From contig NC_085140.1 of NCBI RefSeq assembly GCF_024139115.2, positions 417,830,283-417,894,282 on the forward strand: DNA of 64,000 nucleotides. The letters run 5' to 3'. Made by a program: the position numbers and the translations under genes. Position 1 is the first letter of the stretch; the number at the start of each line of letters is the position of its first letter. Of this stretch, positions 1-11,542 are shown in pieces. The notes beneath the pieces are model-generated. The model ran no database searches. It saw only the letters and a list, made by a program, of their open reading frames with translations, and was not told where the DNA came from. The DNA comes from Armigeres subalbatus. Taxonomy: Eukaryota; Arthropoda; Insecta; Diptera; Culicidae.

Positions 1-499
1 TGATGACCCCTAAAACCCAATTGCGTCATGCCACAGAGAACAAACATAGGCTCATACGTGTTAAAAACGTGTGTAAAGCTCCTCAGCGCCGCCAACGCAA
101 ACATGCTCGACATATGAACTCAATCTCACCAAGCGATGGCGTTGAATTACACCACCATCTTCTTCAACGGCCACTCTGCCATAGTTAATGACATCTCCGC
201 GGAAAGTTGAACCGTTCTACCGGGTTTTACCTGGGCAGCATGTACCAACCAGTATGGTAGTAATCATTACCTCATACAAATCTATGCTTTCAACGGGTGA
301 CATAATATAATGACATGAATATGGTTTTTGTGAAACTTATAAAATCTGTGCGAGAGGTATCACAAGCTCTCGCTGTTGCCCAGCGAACCATTCAGTTAAT
401 ACAATCGGTGAGTGTTTCTCCTCCCTCATGGCCAAATTCCAACGAATTATCTCCACACGTGGCCAACTCTCAGCGCCTTCCTTATTCCTCTGAATTCCC
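1..499. other. Unassigned flank of a LINE relic
   Basis: Two short plus-strand frames (3-188 and 315-518) show no recognisable domain. The plus strand just downstream reads as reverse transcriptase in broken frames, so this stretch may be the region between endonuclease and RT of the same LINE, but I cannot show it. No promoter, RNA gene or repeat was seen. Confidence 0.3.
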
Positions 500-3230
500 C
501 TTCCTCACTACCTGTTGAATTAGCTGCTCTCAGCAAGTAAGTTAGCCCACGCACTATTAAAGCGCAACGGGAACTCATCCGGACCTGGATGAGCTGGTGT
601 ATCCTATATTAAAACGATTTTCCCCGATCGCTAAGGACCACCAACTCAAGCCAATTAACGAAGCCTTGACAAATCGCACTTTTGCAGACAAGTGCATGAA
701 AAGCTTTGTGGTTCCCATCCCGGAAAATAGTATCACGGGTGGGTTGCCACGAAGATTAGGCCGATCTCCCTAACGTCTTGCGCATCAAAGGCCTTCGAAA
801 GAATGGCTAATCGTCGCCTCAGAGAAAAGCTAGAATATGATGGAATGTTCGGCACCGGCGTTTACTTTGCCAACATATGAAACGTGCTACACAACGTTTG
901 ATATTGCCAAAGCATTTAGTAGGACCTAGATGCAATTGGACATTGTAAGCTCCGGGAATGAGGCATTTCCGGAAACATGCTTGTCTTCATCAAGCACTAC
1001 CTCATCGGGTGCTGAAACTAGAATCTCTGAGGGCTGGTTCTGACAGTGATCCTCTTCCTCATTACCATGAACGGGGTCTTCGGCGTGCTACCGGCCAATG
1101 TGTTCCTTTTTCTTCGTGCCGGCGACATCCTCTTTGTTATCGTCTAGAGTTTTCATTTCCCGGCCATTTATGCTGTCCCGGGATTCGGGATGAAAATTCT
1201 TGTATATCCCGATCCCGGGAATTTTCAATGTTTTTTTGTTTTGAAAAAGAAAAAGTTTTGTTTGTTTCCAAAGCTTGTGTGGAAACCTTGTACAGAAATC
1301 CTTTCGCGATATTTTCTAATGTTGTACTAGAAACGGCTCATGTTTTCATTTTCCAAAACCAGCTGGAGTTTGTTTATTTTGATTTTCTCATTGCGTGATT
1401 GGTCGGCGCTGCTGCTGTTCTCTCGCCGAACCCCTGCATGAGTGATAAATTTCGTCCCCATTGTTGCCAATTCCTTTTGTTCTCCGTTTATGGCAAATTC
1501 TCAAGCAATTGTAAACTGCATAATGATGAAATAATTTTGACGACACTGACAGCGTCATTCTGGCGGGCTGAATTGGGCAATTTTCTCTCTCAGAGAGTGC
1601 TACCACGTGCTTTTTTAACGGAAAACCCTTCCCTCAGACCTTAAGTAATATCAAGGAATATTGTAGATAATTGTTGTTTAAATATAAGAGAGCTGCAGTT
1701 GCTAGCAGAAGTATCAGTCAGTAAACCGCCATAGGGTAAAGAAAACTCTAGTCTTGTGTTTTCTTTGTGAGGGAGTTCCCCTTGGCGTTGGGCATGCAAT
1801 GCAAATAAAAATTGTGAGCATAAACACTATTAGTAAGCCTGAAGTAAAAAAAGATTTTTTGTCCCGGGAATCGGGAAATCCCGAATTTTTCTAAATCCCG
1901 GGATTTTTCGTACCGGAATGGAAACTCTATTATCGTCGGAAGGACACCCGTGCGGACTAATATACAAACAGGTCGCGGTAAGTGTTACCCATCGGTGGGC
2001 TTCATCCAAAGGCAATGAACGCCGGCAAGTGTGTCCGGGAACACATCTGTAGCAATTACCAGCAACTATCGGGGCAGTCAATAAAACTCAACCTTGACAC
2101 CATACCCAAGCGGAAGATCGTTCGAGTTCTTGAAGTGAATGTCGACCGTAAGCTCACTTTCATGCCGAACTGGCGGTTAAAATGGCCAGTAAAACGCGCA
2201 TAATCCCGATAAAACCCTTACAAAGCAGCACCGAATCAATACCAGATCCACCAGGCTGAAGCTAAGCCAGGCCACAATTGAATTGATAGCCGTCGGCTTT
2301 ACGGCCTTGAGCTAATCTGCTCCGCTAATCGAAGTGTTATCGCCGTCCTGTCGCCTGCTTTTAACAGTTATGTCTGCTAAGTTTTCTGATGGCTTCTTTC
2401 AAACGCCCCCGCGGAAGTAGCCTGTGTGGATGCCGGCATCGGATCCTAGCGGCTATCTGCGGCAAAGCTGCCTCCTTCAATACTGCTACACAGCATTCCT
2501 CTCCTCGGCGAGGCTGATCGAACTGAAGCCGATTCTAAAACTCACAACAAAGCGCTTCTGTAACCAAGAGATCCGATACCCCGATGTTTCCGTCTCCGAT
2601 CGAGGAGTTGGCTCTGGAGCCTCTGGTCCCAGCTTGGCCAGATCAAACAGCCTTTCTCGCCAATGCAGCATTTTATCGGCTGAAGCTGCCACCGTTTTCG
2701 TTGCAGCTACACACTCGGCAAGTAAACCAATCGCAATCCTCATCGACTCCGCCAGCGTTGTTCTGGGTTTGCAGTGCGATAATCCCAGGCATCTCAGAAT
2801 TCAGGGAATTCTTGTTGGTATGGCGTCTAACACCACTTTCGCCTGAATCCCATTGGATGTCATTGCGGCATTAGGGGAAACACTGTTGCTGATGCTGGCA
2901 CCGCATATCAAGGACTGCGTTATGTCAACTCCGTCCCCCTAGCCGACGTGAAAAATGGACCAAAATTATCGTCGGTCTAGTATCGTGCTGTTGGATACTA
3001 GAAGATTAGTCATCTTGAGGAAGATAAAGGGTTCAACTGGTCCCCGATCTTCCAAATAGAACTCCAGGGTCCAGATCGGTCACACAAAGGTCTCCCACAA
3101 CATCTATGGTGGCCTTCCTTTCCAGTTATGAGCTGTGTGGCATCTAATACAGTGTTGAGCATTTAATATGCCACTGTCCTACTCACGACCATCCCAGCGA
3201 GCTTCATGGGATCCCGGTGAATATGTATCG
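500..3230 (+). pseudogene. Non-LTR retrotransposon relic (RT + RNase H, I-like)
   Basis: This is a decayed ORF2 of a LINE. Landmarks occur in the correct order on one strand but in several frames. There is an SSGP-like stretch near 570-600. An RT segment at about 752-870 reads IRPISLTSCASKAFERMANR. DIAKAF follows near 900. A palm segment at 1040-1146 contains TVILFLI and then AGD, where an active RT has ADD. An RNase H motif CHCGIRGNTVADA lies at about 2858-2896. A C-terminal zinc-finger-like EHLICHCP lies at 3157-3180. RNase H after RT points to the I, LOA or R1 groups; the PISLTSCASK style favours an I-like element. The frame is split at 1145 by the hAT-like insertion, and the RT-to-RNase H reading resumes at 1930. 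Many stops and frameshifts make it non-functional. The 5' limit is uncertain. Confidence 0.8.
1145..1929. mobile_element. 785-bp non-autonomous hAT-like element
   Basis: The left end (1145-1163) reads tagagttttcatttcccgg, and the right end (1913-1929) is its imperfect inverted complement, ccggaatggaaactcta. Both ends are flanked by the same 8 bases, ttatcgtc, at 1137-1144 and 1930-1937. An 8-bp target duplication and ends starting TAGAG fit the hAT superfamily. Subterminal tcccgggat / atcccg palindromes near 1176-1220 and 1862-1910 are the kind of repeats hAT transposases often bind (inference). There is no transposase frame; the 146-aa frame 958-1398 crosses the boundary and is fortuitous. 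The target is the RT region of a LINE, so the insertion is younger than that LINE. Confidence 0.8.
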
Positions 3231-6200
3231 ATTTTTTTTACATAATAAATTTCCTGATTCGTGTCACGAATTCCCTGATAATTCTTGGATAACTCCAGGT
3301 TTTCCACGTTTTTTCAGGTAGTAGAAACCCTGTTATGGCAAAAAATGTTATCTTCTTCTTTCTATGTATAAAAATGAGTTTGCATTTTCTTTGAGCCAAT
3401 ATAACTCACGAACGGATGAACCGATTTGCAAGATTTTCTAACTAATCGTTTCATCTTGAGATCTGCTGTGTTTATACATATGAAAAAAATAGAACATTTC
3501 GCTGGGAAAGTAGACCAATTGTAAACTTACTACGTGTTAATGAGTTCTGAAGAAAACTCTCAAGTTCAAACTAAAATCTAAGTTTCCATGAACCTATCTA
3601 AAAAGTTGGTAAATTGTGATAGATTGAATAACCGTTTTCGACCAAAGGTCATACAGACTGAACACTTAACATCTAGCATGAGACAAGGGACAGTACACAC
3701 AACACGCAGTGGACCAGTGGAGCATTTTTCGCTTTTATGTTTTCTCCCTACCTGACGGGAGAGGTTGAAAAACTGTCAAAATCAATATTAGGGCGAGTTG
3801 TGAAGAAACCCAACGCAATTGCACAAAAATTGATCTAGAGTGCGACGCACATAGGAGTACGCAGTGTAAAAGCGTGGCCAAAAGTATGTCGATCATTTTG
3901 TCGTCTGTAAATGCATTCAATAGAAACATTGAAGTATATTTTTTGTTTTTATGCTGTTTACATTCTGCTAGCAGTGAAGTATGACCCTGACGGCGTAGGT
4001 TATTGTTATTTGATAGAGCACCACTTGGCGCAAGAACGCTGTCTTTGAGAACTACAGCGTGCTTGCAACGAGTGGGGCCCACATCTGGCTCCGTCAGTGA
4101 GTATGATCTTCTTATGTTAATCTCCATTCTTCGATTATTACTAACTAAATTTTCCTAAAAAAAATGTACTTTGTTTGTTTACTTCAACTATATAAATTTG
4201 TCATCGGATCATGTTAAAGTCCCTGGATAATCTTTTGTAATATCAAATGGAGGAGATCTAATAAATACGAAATACAAATCAACCTCTATGTTTCTTAATA
4301 TTAACATCCGAAAAATGCGTACGCTTTTATGGATCGATGTGTTCATCAAAGTCTCACTCTTTTTTGAAGCGAAACATAATTTATGTGAGGTTTGGCACTC
4401 AAAACCAAAATTTTTTTCTAGCATTTTGAAGTAAACTTCACTATATTAAAATAAAAATAAGTCACGATTGCGTGAGTATGCGTGAAATGTTTTTTATGGA
4501 GCTTATTAAGGAAACTCCAATCTTTCCAACGCTGACAATTTTGTTGCTTGGACTGGTTTGGAACCCAATCAAAAGTTTTATTTTGTAAAACATATTTTGT
4601 AAAAAGGTAGAAAAAAGCTAGAAATTAATATCATGATTATGCATCACTTAAAAACGGTTTCAGATCGAATCATGCTTGAAAAAGTTTTAAATACCCTCAT
4701 TATTGATACCTATATTGATTTCCATTTTAAAAATCATTAAAAATCAAGAAAAACATGATAAAACGTGAACATTTTTCAATGCACAATTGCGATAAAACTA
4801 GCATTGAAATTATGGTGAAGTTTTCACAGCCAGCATGGCTTACAAGTAAACAATATTGTTTCAAAATCCCATGACAAATTAGTATCACTATTTGAGAATT
4901 CAAAAACGAAAAATAATATGAAAATATATAAAAAATTTGTTTTTGACTTTTGGCCAGGATTTGGGCTGAAATACTCCTCAGTGCGACGTCACAATCAACT
5001 CTATGACATTTTGATCACAAAGAGTAAATATAAACCCGAGCAACGCAGGGTACGTTCTGCTATAGTTACTTGATAAATTTATCAGTCATTTGTCGTATGA
5101 TTAGTTTTATTCTTCGAATAAAAATCTCTAGACTCGGTTCTGAAAGACCTCATTAAGGCATCATGTTACAACAAAAAAAATGAAATTCCACGAAACATAT
5201 AAAATGAATTATTTTCTGGATTATGCAATAGAAATGGTGTGCTACTAGACTGATGTCACCATCATAAAGAAGGGAAAAGTATCTAAAGCATTCAGCTACA
5301 CCAACCGAGCCCTTATTCCACTGAAACGGAAAGTTCCCACCATTAGCAAGACACATAGCGTGTGGTTTTTTCCACACCGATGCCACCGTGGGAATGGTTG
5401 GTCTGACCTCTATCGCACTGATGATCCAATCCTGTGAGCGTTTATGCTTGCGACAAGGATAAAATCCTTTGAATTCCATAGAAACGCAAAAGCATTGCTC
5501 GTACCAGACCCAGACCTATTGCATAGGTGACGCGCGAGCTTTCCGGTGCCAAGCGTTCCGGTCATTCGTCTGCCTTTAACGCGTTACGATGTCGTCTTCA
5601 TGTCGTCGCCATCGCTACTAGGATCGTTCATTCTGTCTGGTGGTTGAAAAGAGAAGTGAGCTTTCGCCAGTTGTGAAAGTGAATACGAAAGAATATTTGA
5701 AAAAAATATGCTCAATATTTGTATAAATATAACAGTCGAGGATTATGATGAACTATTAATTTTAATATAGTATTTTCATCTAGGGTTTTTTCCACATTAG
5801 AATTGAGTTAGCTTTGAAAAATAGTCAGAAGACAAAAATCGATTCCGACTCTAGTCGCCATAATGTCCGCATTGTCATAATCCTCTCGGATAGGCATGAA
5901 ATACCAAGACGTAAGCTCAATCGTGTCACAAAACGATGTCAAATATTTGCAGACATTCGACTCCGTTTGTCCTCTACTTGGATATACACAATTCAACGCT
6001 TCAATTGTCTGTTCATCGAAAGAGTAATGTCCCTATCACGGCGAGACACATTAACATGCCAAGAAGTTGTGAACTTATGATATTGATGGTGGCCAGCCCG
6101 ACCCACAGCCAAACAGCGAATTCAAAGTAGAAAGAAAAGGCACCGGAAGTCTGAAGAAGAACATTTGAGGTTTTTGCTATTGTTACATTTCTGTGGGTGA

Positions 6201-6882
6201 AAATCCCAGTGGGACGACGGCAACGACAGAAAATTCCTAACAAGTGGAAAGTGAAAGCTCACTCGACGATTGTCGTTACATTTTCAAGCGGGGGAAGGGC
6301 CCTTGAGCAAAGTGTCGTTTGTTTTTGTCGGTTGGTATGGGTAGGATGCTTTTAGCTTAATATGCAATGATGCCGGTGGCTAGCGCTTTGATGAATGCGG
6401 CTCAAAGAGAGATTGCGCGAAAATGCTGCAAAAAGCCTACAACCTTATCCAACGAAATGAGCAATAAGCGTTTAGGATGTCGAAGTAAGTTTTAACTGTT
6501 GCAAAAGTTGAATGACAAAAACGTTGCAAATTGTATTGGGATTAAATACATGTATCTAAAATGGAAGCGGTGAAGGTGATTAGGAAACATGCTTTAATTG
6601 TTATTTTGATTTATTCGCAAGATGTGTTTATCTAAGAGAAACATTTCCTATATTCTTGTTACGGATTGAATTTCTGAACGTCCTATATCTACACTGGATT
6701 TCTAATTCATAGAGGACAAATATGCGATTGTTTGTAGCACACATATTCCGTGAAATTGAATATATTTCAACCACAAGAGCAATCCGTTTGCAGTATCGAA
6801 TCTATAATCTAAACATGAAAGTACGCATCTGTGAAGTTACAAAATTTACTTTAAGTATAGGTATTAGATGTAGAGTGGGTGA
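3231..6882. other. AT-rich stretch, no gene recognised
   Basis: About 3.6 kb of AT-rich sequence. Frames up to 130 aa (3735-4127 minus, 5153-5479 minus) have no motif I recognise and are overlapped by other frames. The start (3231-3320) is probably the 3' end of the preceding LINE relic. The segment 3350-3500 (tataactcacgaacggatga and neighbours) resembles dispersed insect repeats but I could not define its ends. Confidence 0.4.
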
Positions 6883-7533
6883 GTGGGCCCTCCTTAGCCG
6901 TGCGGTAAGACGCGCGGCTACAAAGCAAGACCATGCTGAATGGTGGCTGGGTCATTTTCGGATTGGAAATTGCCTCGACTTCCCTGGGCATAAAAGTATC
7001 ATCGTATATAACCTCATGATATACGAATGCAGAAATGGTAACTTGGCTTAGAAACCTCGCAGTCAATAACTGTGGAAGTGCTTTCCTTTTTTTGGAACTT
7101 TATTACCACTGCGACCAGTATTTAGATCTATTGTGACTTATCCTCTTTTTTATATGCCTTAATACTGTATTGATAAATCACTATGGGAGTGATCACCTTT
7201 ACATTCACGGGCATTTTTCCCATTCAGGAAAAGCATTTCGGGCTATCCCATATTTCCCAGGGTTCAAGAATACCCTTGTCAAAAATGTGAACCGTTTGTG
7301 AAAAATTGCAACACAGTTGCATAGTAAGTGTTCAGAGCTCTCACTCTCAAATCTGCAAAAACGACATACGTCGTCTTGAAGCTGTCCAGTGATTTTTAGG
7401 TGATATTTACAAGGACAGTTACCTGTTATCAAACCAGTGTAAAAGTGGAAGTGAAAGTGCTTAATGAACACTATGCTGCGAGGAGGCTCTGTCCCAGTGT
7501 GGGTATGTAATGTCAATAAGAAGAAGAAGAAGG
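6883..7533 (+). mobile_element. Feilai-like tRNA-derived SINE, interrupted
   Basis: The 5' part (6883-7083) starts gtgggccctccttagccgtg with a tRNA-like A-box region, and has lost the stretch that would hold the B box (gttcgattcccggtgccgg in other copies). The tRNA-unrelated body follows. The 3' part (7452-7533) carries the end of the body and an (aag)n tail. The two halves are separated by a 368-bp LINE fragment. Near-matching gggtgag/aatg at 6877-6885 and 7532-7540 may be this SINE's own target duplication. The copy is an RNA polymerase III-type retroposon and is not expected to be transcribed without its B box. Confidence 0.8.
7084..7451 (-). pseudogene. 5'-truncated LINE 3' end inserted in a SINE
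   Basis: On the minus strand a frame from about 7450 to 7205 reads TGLITGNCPCKYHLKITGQL and then CRFC...EHLLCNC. This is the Cys/His C-terminal finger (CxxC...EHxxCxC) that follows the RT or RNase H domain in LOA, R1 and I type LINEs. The 3' end on the minus strand has AATAAA and then a run of seven A (7087-7093 as T). The insert is bounded by an 11-base duplication with one mismatch: tggaagtgctt at 7073-7083 and tgaaagtgctt at 7452-7462. This marks a 5'-truncated target-primed insertion of 368 bp into the Feilai copy. Only the last ~80 codons and 3' UTR remain. Confidence 0.75.
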
Positions 7534-7616
7534 GTGAATGAAATTGACGACACTCAGGGTTTAATGAAATATTAAAAAGAATTCAAACTAAATTTGTTAG
7601 GCTTCGCGATTTATTA

Positions 7617-7781
7617 GGAACTATCCACATACCACGTGGACAGTTTAGGGGGGAGAGGGGGTATGGTGAATGTCCATGGTCCACACAAATTTTGGAAAAT
7701 TTATATGAGCAATTGTCCACGCTGGGGGAGGGGGTATCTAAAACTGACCAAAACCTGTCCACGTGGTATGTGGACAGCCCC
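7617..7781. mobile_element. 165-bp MITE, PIF/Harbinger-like
   Basis: Terminal inverted repeats of about 27 bp: the left end starts ggaactatccacataccacg and the right end, read on the minus strand, starts ggggctgtccacataccacg, with three mismatches in 27. Both ends are flanked by TTA (7614-7616 and 7782-7784). A 3-bp TTA/TWA target site and ends starting GGGGCTGT fit PIF/Harbinger; this assignment is inference. The interior is G-rich on the plus strand and non-coding. Confidence 0.7.
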
Positions 7782-7899
7782 TTACACGGAAACAAATCCA
7801 TTCAACAATGAAATCATAAAAATGCCAATCCATGAAATTGGGATCATAATTCATAATTCCAGTAATATTATCTACATTCAACCAAGCCATAAGGATTAT

Positions 7900-8480
7900 C
7901 TCCGGACTCCTTCCGTCGACACCGCTGCAGCGAATCATGTAGCTGTCTGGAGAGAGCTAAGAACAGCGATATCTGATGCAGTCTACGCGACCGAGCGAAC
8001 AACACACTTAGCGACCTGTGCCAGAACGCCTTTTAAGGATTGCCAACCTTCCATCATTTAGGACCAAGAAGCTGGCGGAAAAGTTCGGGCTCTAAAACGG
8101 ATTTCTCTCAAGAAAAATCCTATCCGGACCCAAATTCAGACCCGATTTAACGACCGAATTTGGAACGAAAACTCGGACTCCGAAATCATTTTCACGGACG
8201 GGTCAGCATCGGTTTCGCCTCTGACAGCAGTTACAGGCTATCAAAGAGGCCTCGGACAGTAATGTTACTCTCATGTGGATCCCTCGATCACTGCGGCATT
8301 TGGCGAAAAAAGTACGCACTGGCAAATATTGAATGAACGACACTGAAAACACGATAACCACCCTGCGGAACAAAGTTTTGGACAAGCGAAAGATAATAAA
8401 CTTCATGGAAGATGTACTAATCTGTTTAAGTAAATCTGACGACATCACTACTCATAACGGCTAACTCTTCGGGCACCGAT
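7900..8480 (+). pseudogene. RNase H fragment of a second LINE relic
   Basis: The plus strand reads WNENSDSEIIFTDGSAS (8161-8210), where FTDGS is the first catalytic motif of LINE-type RNase H. After an apparent deletion it reads QQLQAIKEASDSNVTLMWIP (about 8225-8284), then after a one-base shift DHCGI (8286-8300), the GHCGI-type motif. The stretch 7938-8090 keeps a frame typical of the RT-to-RNase H linker. No RT palm is present. It may belong to the same broad family as the relic at 500-3230. Deletion of the middle of the domain and frameshifts make it dead. Downstream to 8480 nothing more is recognisable. Confidence 0.7.
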
Positions 8481-8741
8481 TTACAAACAACGGATCCGGA
8501 AAATGAGCAACCCTTCTAAAGAAACTGAGCCACCCCGGCTAAAAAAAATGAATTGTTTTTTATTAAAATGTAATGAGATTTACTGCGGTGGAACCCCTTT
8601 GGTTCGGCCCGACTTGTCAAAATTCCCTAATCTTACCCAAACTATTCCGCAATTACTCCGCAATCTCTAGAGATGAACCAGTCTTGGGATAAAATTCTCT
8701 TTAATAAAGAATAATTAAAAAATGTGTTCACGGTGTCAAAC

Positions 8742-9222
8742 TCAATTCGACATTGTTTCATTCCAAAAATGAAGGTTGGGGGTGTTTATTTGTATTCATC
8801 ACAATTTGACAGTTGTAGGAAGACTTGAATAAATTTTAAGTTTTTCCCATACAAATTTCCATATAAACATAAATTGACTTCGCGCCACCCCTAAATGGCC
8901 ACCGAATTGCCTGAAATTTTGCCAGGACTCCTATAATATCAAAATGATGCTAATAGACATATGGGAGTTGGAACTTTCGAACATTTTTGAAATGTGAACT
9001 GCTCTAATGTCGCAAACGTAAACAATGCGTTTCCCTGCAAATTCCTCAACAACTAGGACCGCTCTCAGCTAACAACCAATTGGAACTGGTGGCGCTCCGC
9101 GCCTTCTATCGAACGGAAGTGTAAAATACCGCCAGAAGTCTTTAATCTTCATGAAATCAGCAGAAGAAGTCAATGTTTACGTTTGCGACTTACGCCCTTA
9201 TGACACAACAATGTCGAATTGA
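8742..9222. repeat. Nested inverted-repeat element (~480 bp)
   Basis: Outer arms are an exact 16-bp inverted pair: tcaattcgacattgtt at 8742-8757 and its complement at 9207-9222. An inner exact 16-bp pair, gtcgcaaacgtaaaca, lies at 9009-9024 with its complement at 9174-9189. The right inner arm is followed by tacgcccttatg, resembling the end of the MITE at 43413-43591. The left part (8764-8965) is a dispersed repeat also present at 54961-55155. I read this as one MITE inserted in or beside another; the exact boundaries are not settled. Confidence 0.6.
8764..8965 (+). repeat. Dispersed repeat, copy 1
   Basis: By eye this aligns along about 200 bp with 54961-55155 in the same orientation. Shared landmarks are acaatttgacagttgtagga versus acaatttcatagttgtagga, then gtaaacataaattg-like, then tgccaggactc, then atgctaatagac versus atgccaatagac. 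Small gaps are present. It is non-coding. Confidence 0.65.
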
Positions 9223-9333
9223 CGCAATAAATGACTTCCCTAATTATTCGTCATAGATGGTGAGCCGTTTGTTTCTTTTCATCCCTCTCCTCACTCCTTA
9301 TTTAAAAAATGGTTGTGTAGAGTCGGTTGCCAA

Positions 9334-9373
9334 TCTGCATTCCTCCTCACTTAGCATTGAGGAGGAATGCAGA
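9334..9373. repeat. Perfect 16-bp hairpin
   Basis: tctgcattcctcctca (9334-9349) is the exact reverse complement of 9358-9373, with an 8-base loop. Flanking bases do not extend the stem. It is too short for a typical pre-miRNA. It could be the core of a foldback element or a chance inverted duplication. Confidence 0.7.
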
Positions 9374-11380
9374 CAACACAAAATTAGCGCCTTAGATATA
9401 CCGCCGGAAATAAGTATAAAGACAAGCATGATTTTCATACATTTTCATCATGTTCATCATGATATGATATTCCAAAGATGTTACGACATACTTTCAACGG
9501 GGGCGACAATAGGCCTGCGCGGTGATACTGGGCCATCTCTCTCTCATAAACATTCATAAACATAAACATAAACGGGTAGCAAAATCGTTTAAAAAGGTAT
9601 CTTAATTTTAGTTTTTGTGTCCTCGGAAACATTAATTCCATTATACATATATACTAAGTTATTGAACAGTGAGTGTAACGATTAAATTGAAGTAATCTAA
9701 ATTTAAGTTGTTGTCCGAAATGTCCGGTCCATGCTTGTTACATCTGAAATTGTAGGAATTTTCATTCACAACCAATTCTTCCAATGTTTCCAGAGAAGAA
9801 TTGGAGATAAAACAATTCAAGCAATACTTTTGACAGATTAACACAATAATTAGAAGTCTTATCATGAAATTTGTTTTGTAAACGTAACTTGTAATTCCTA
9901 TCTGAATTCCTCAATACAGGGTTTATCATAAATGTATTTCTATTTATAAACTACCAGGCCTGTAAATAGCCTGCTTCTAATACTTTATTGTTTCATATAA
10001 AATCAAAAAGAGAGCATTGTATAACAGTATGCAACAACAATTTGAACAGCAGCCCATTGCCATTGCAAAACTTACACGAAGAGAAGCCCCAGATTTCGCA
10101 ACCATCCAACTGCACGCTTATGTGCTCCATTCAGCTGTCGTAATGATAATGGGTAATTATGCGCGCATAAACATCCATTAATTATGCCAACGTTTCTGAG
10201 TGACGCCGTCATCTTTGGGATGGTAACATTTTCAATACTTTGTCTAGACTGTTGCATACAGCGTTGTAAAAACGAAATTGACAAACCGATAGGCATTAAA
10301 ACCCACTTACGGTGAAATTTTAGTGAGAACTACTATTTAAAGATATAGAACTTGAAAAGTAAATGATTAGGGACAATCACGGCAGAATAAAAAAATGACA
10401 GCCGCCTTAGCCCTCACCTCGTATTTTCGAGGTTTTTCGAATAATTGATGATCAACAAACTTTAAAATCATTTTTCAACACATGCTCACGCATCGAAGAA
10501 AAAAATCCCTGTATGTACAATAAAACAAAAATTAAAAACAATTCTTAACATTTAAATGAGAATATATTCAATGCTTGAAACGACAATACACTATTTGTTT
10601 TTGTTTTTTTATGGTTTTTGGATTTAATGAAGCATTGGGTTTTCGCCAAAGTAGTTCACAAGCATTGAAGAAACACCATGCTGTTTTTTTAATTTATGGA
10701 AATTGATAATCTATGCGTCATAAAAGCGACCTCAGTATAGTTTCCAACAAAACAATCCTATGCTACTGACAATAATACAAACGCATAACTATTAAAGAAC
10801 CGCCTTTTTGATTAAAAACAAGCTTTCGCAAAGAGTTCATGCAGATGCAATGGAACCGTCATCAATGAGCACCGCCAGCTACGGAATGAATGAAAAACGA
10901 ACATTCGAAATAGAGCATAACCTCACCGAATATAAATAAAACATTTCGAACGAGAATTATATTTGCACAAGCCGTCTTATTGCATTCAATATGGTTACGG
11001 CAGCAACAGCTATGTGCATAAACCTGCTTCCTGCTACTTCAGGATGTTTTCCTTTTACTTCTCTGGAAACAACAGCTATGAAATAGAGTTTAGAACGTGA
11101 GTTCATTCAAATAAATGAAAAAAAAAAAATCACCGGGATAGTTTATCTTTGGAATTGACTAAACGGAGCAGAATGAAAAAGGAAATTCTGTCTTCGGTGC
11201 AATCATGTTACTTCTACGGGTTGGAACACTTTTTATTTTTTTATAGATTATATGTATCACGAGTTCTTGATTTGATTTCTAGTATGTTAATATTTGTAAA
11301 CAACTAATGATACTCAAACAATAAAGTCATTTTTGAGGTTAAGTTATAGAAGTCGAGGCAACGAAAAGAAGTGCTACCTA
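9374..11380. other. No gene recognised
   Basis: AT-rich sequence with short overlapping frames only (longest 100 aa at 9257-9559 plus, crossing the hairpin). A run of cataaa units lies at 9548-9571. No RNA gene or coding motif was seen. Confidence 0.4.
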
Positions 11381-11542
11381 AATAGATGCTAAACTTTAAT
11401 CAGTAGCAATTCATACTTTCTTCAGATAGTATACAAATTCGTAAATTCAATCCCATATTGTAATAGATGCTAAACTTTAATCAGTAGCAATGCATACTTT
11501 CTCCAGATGGTATTAAAATTCGTAAATTCAATCCCATATTGT
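11381..11542 (+). repeat. 81-bp direct tandem duplication
   Basis: Two copies begin aatagatgctaaactttaat at 11381 and 11462, exactly 81 bases apart, and end with caatcccatattgtaa. They differ at only a handful of positions, so the duplication is recent relative to the surrounding decay. Confidence 0.9.

Noticed and set aside
1640..1830. LTR-like stretch (TATA-like aaatataagagagctgcag and ttggcgttgggc) inside the hAT-like element
   Set aside because: No paired LTR, no terminal TG/CA duplication and no downstream gag or pol.
6883..6960. Possible tRNA gene in the SINE head
   Set aside because: The promoter-box similarity belongs to a tRNA-derived SINE; no acceptor stem closes and the homology continues into the SINE body.
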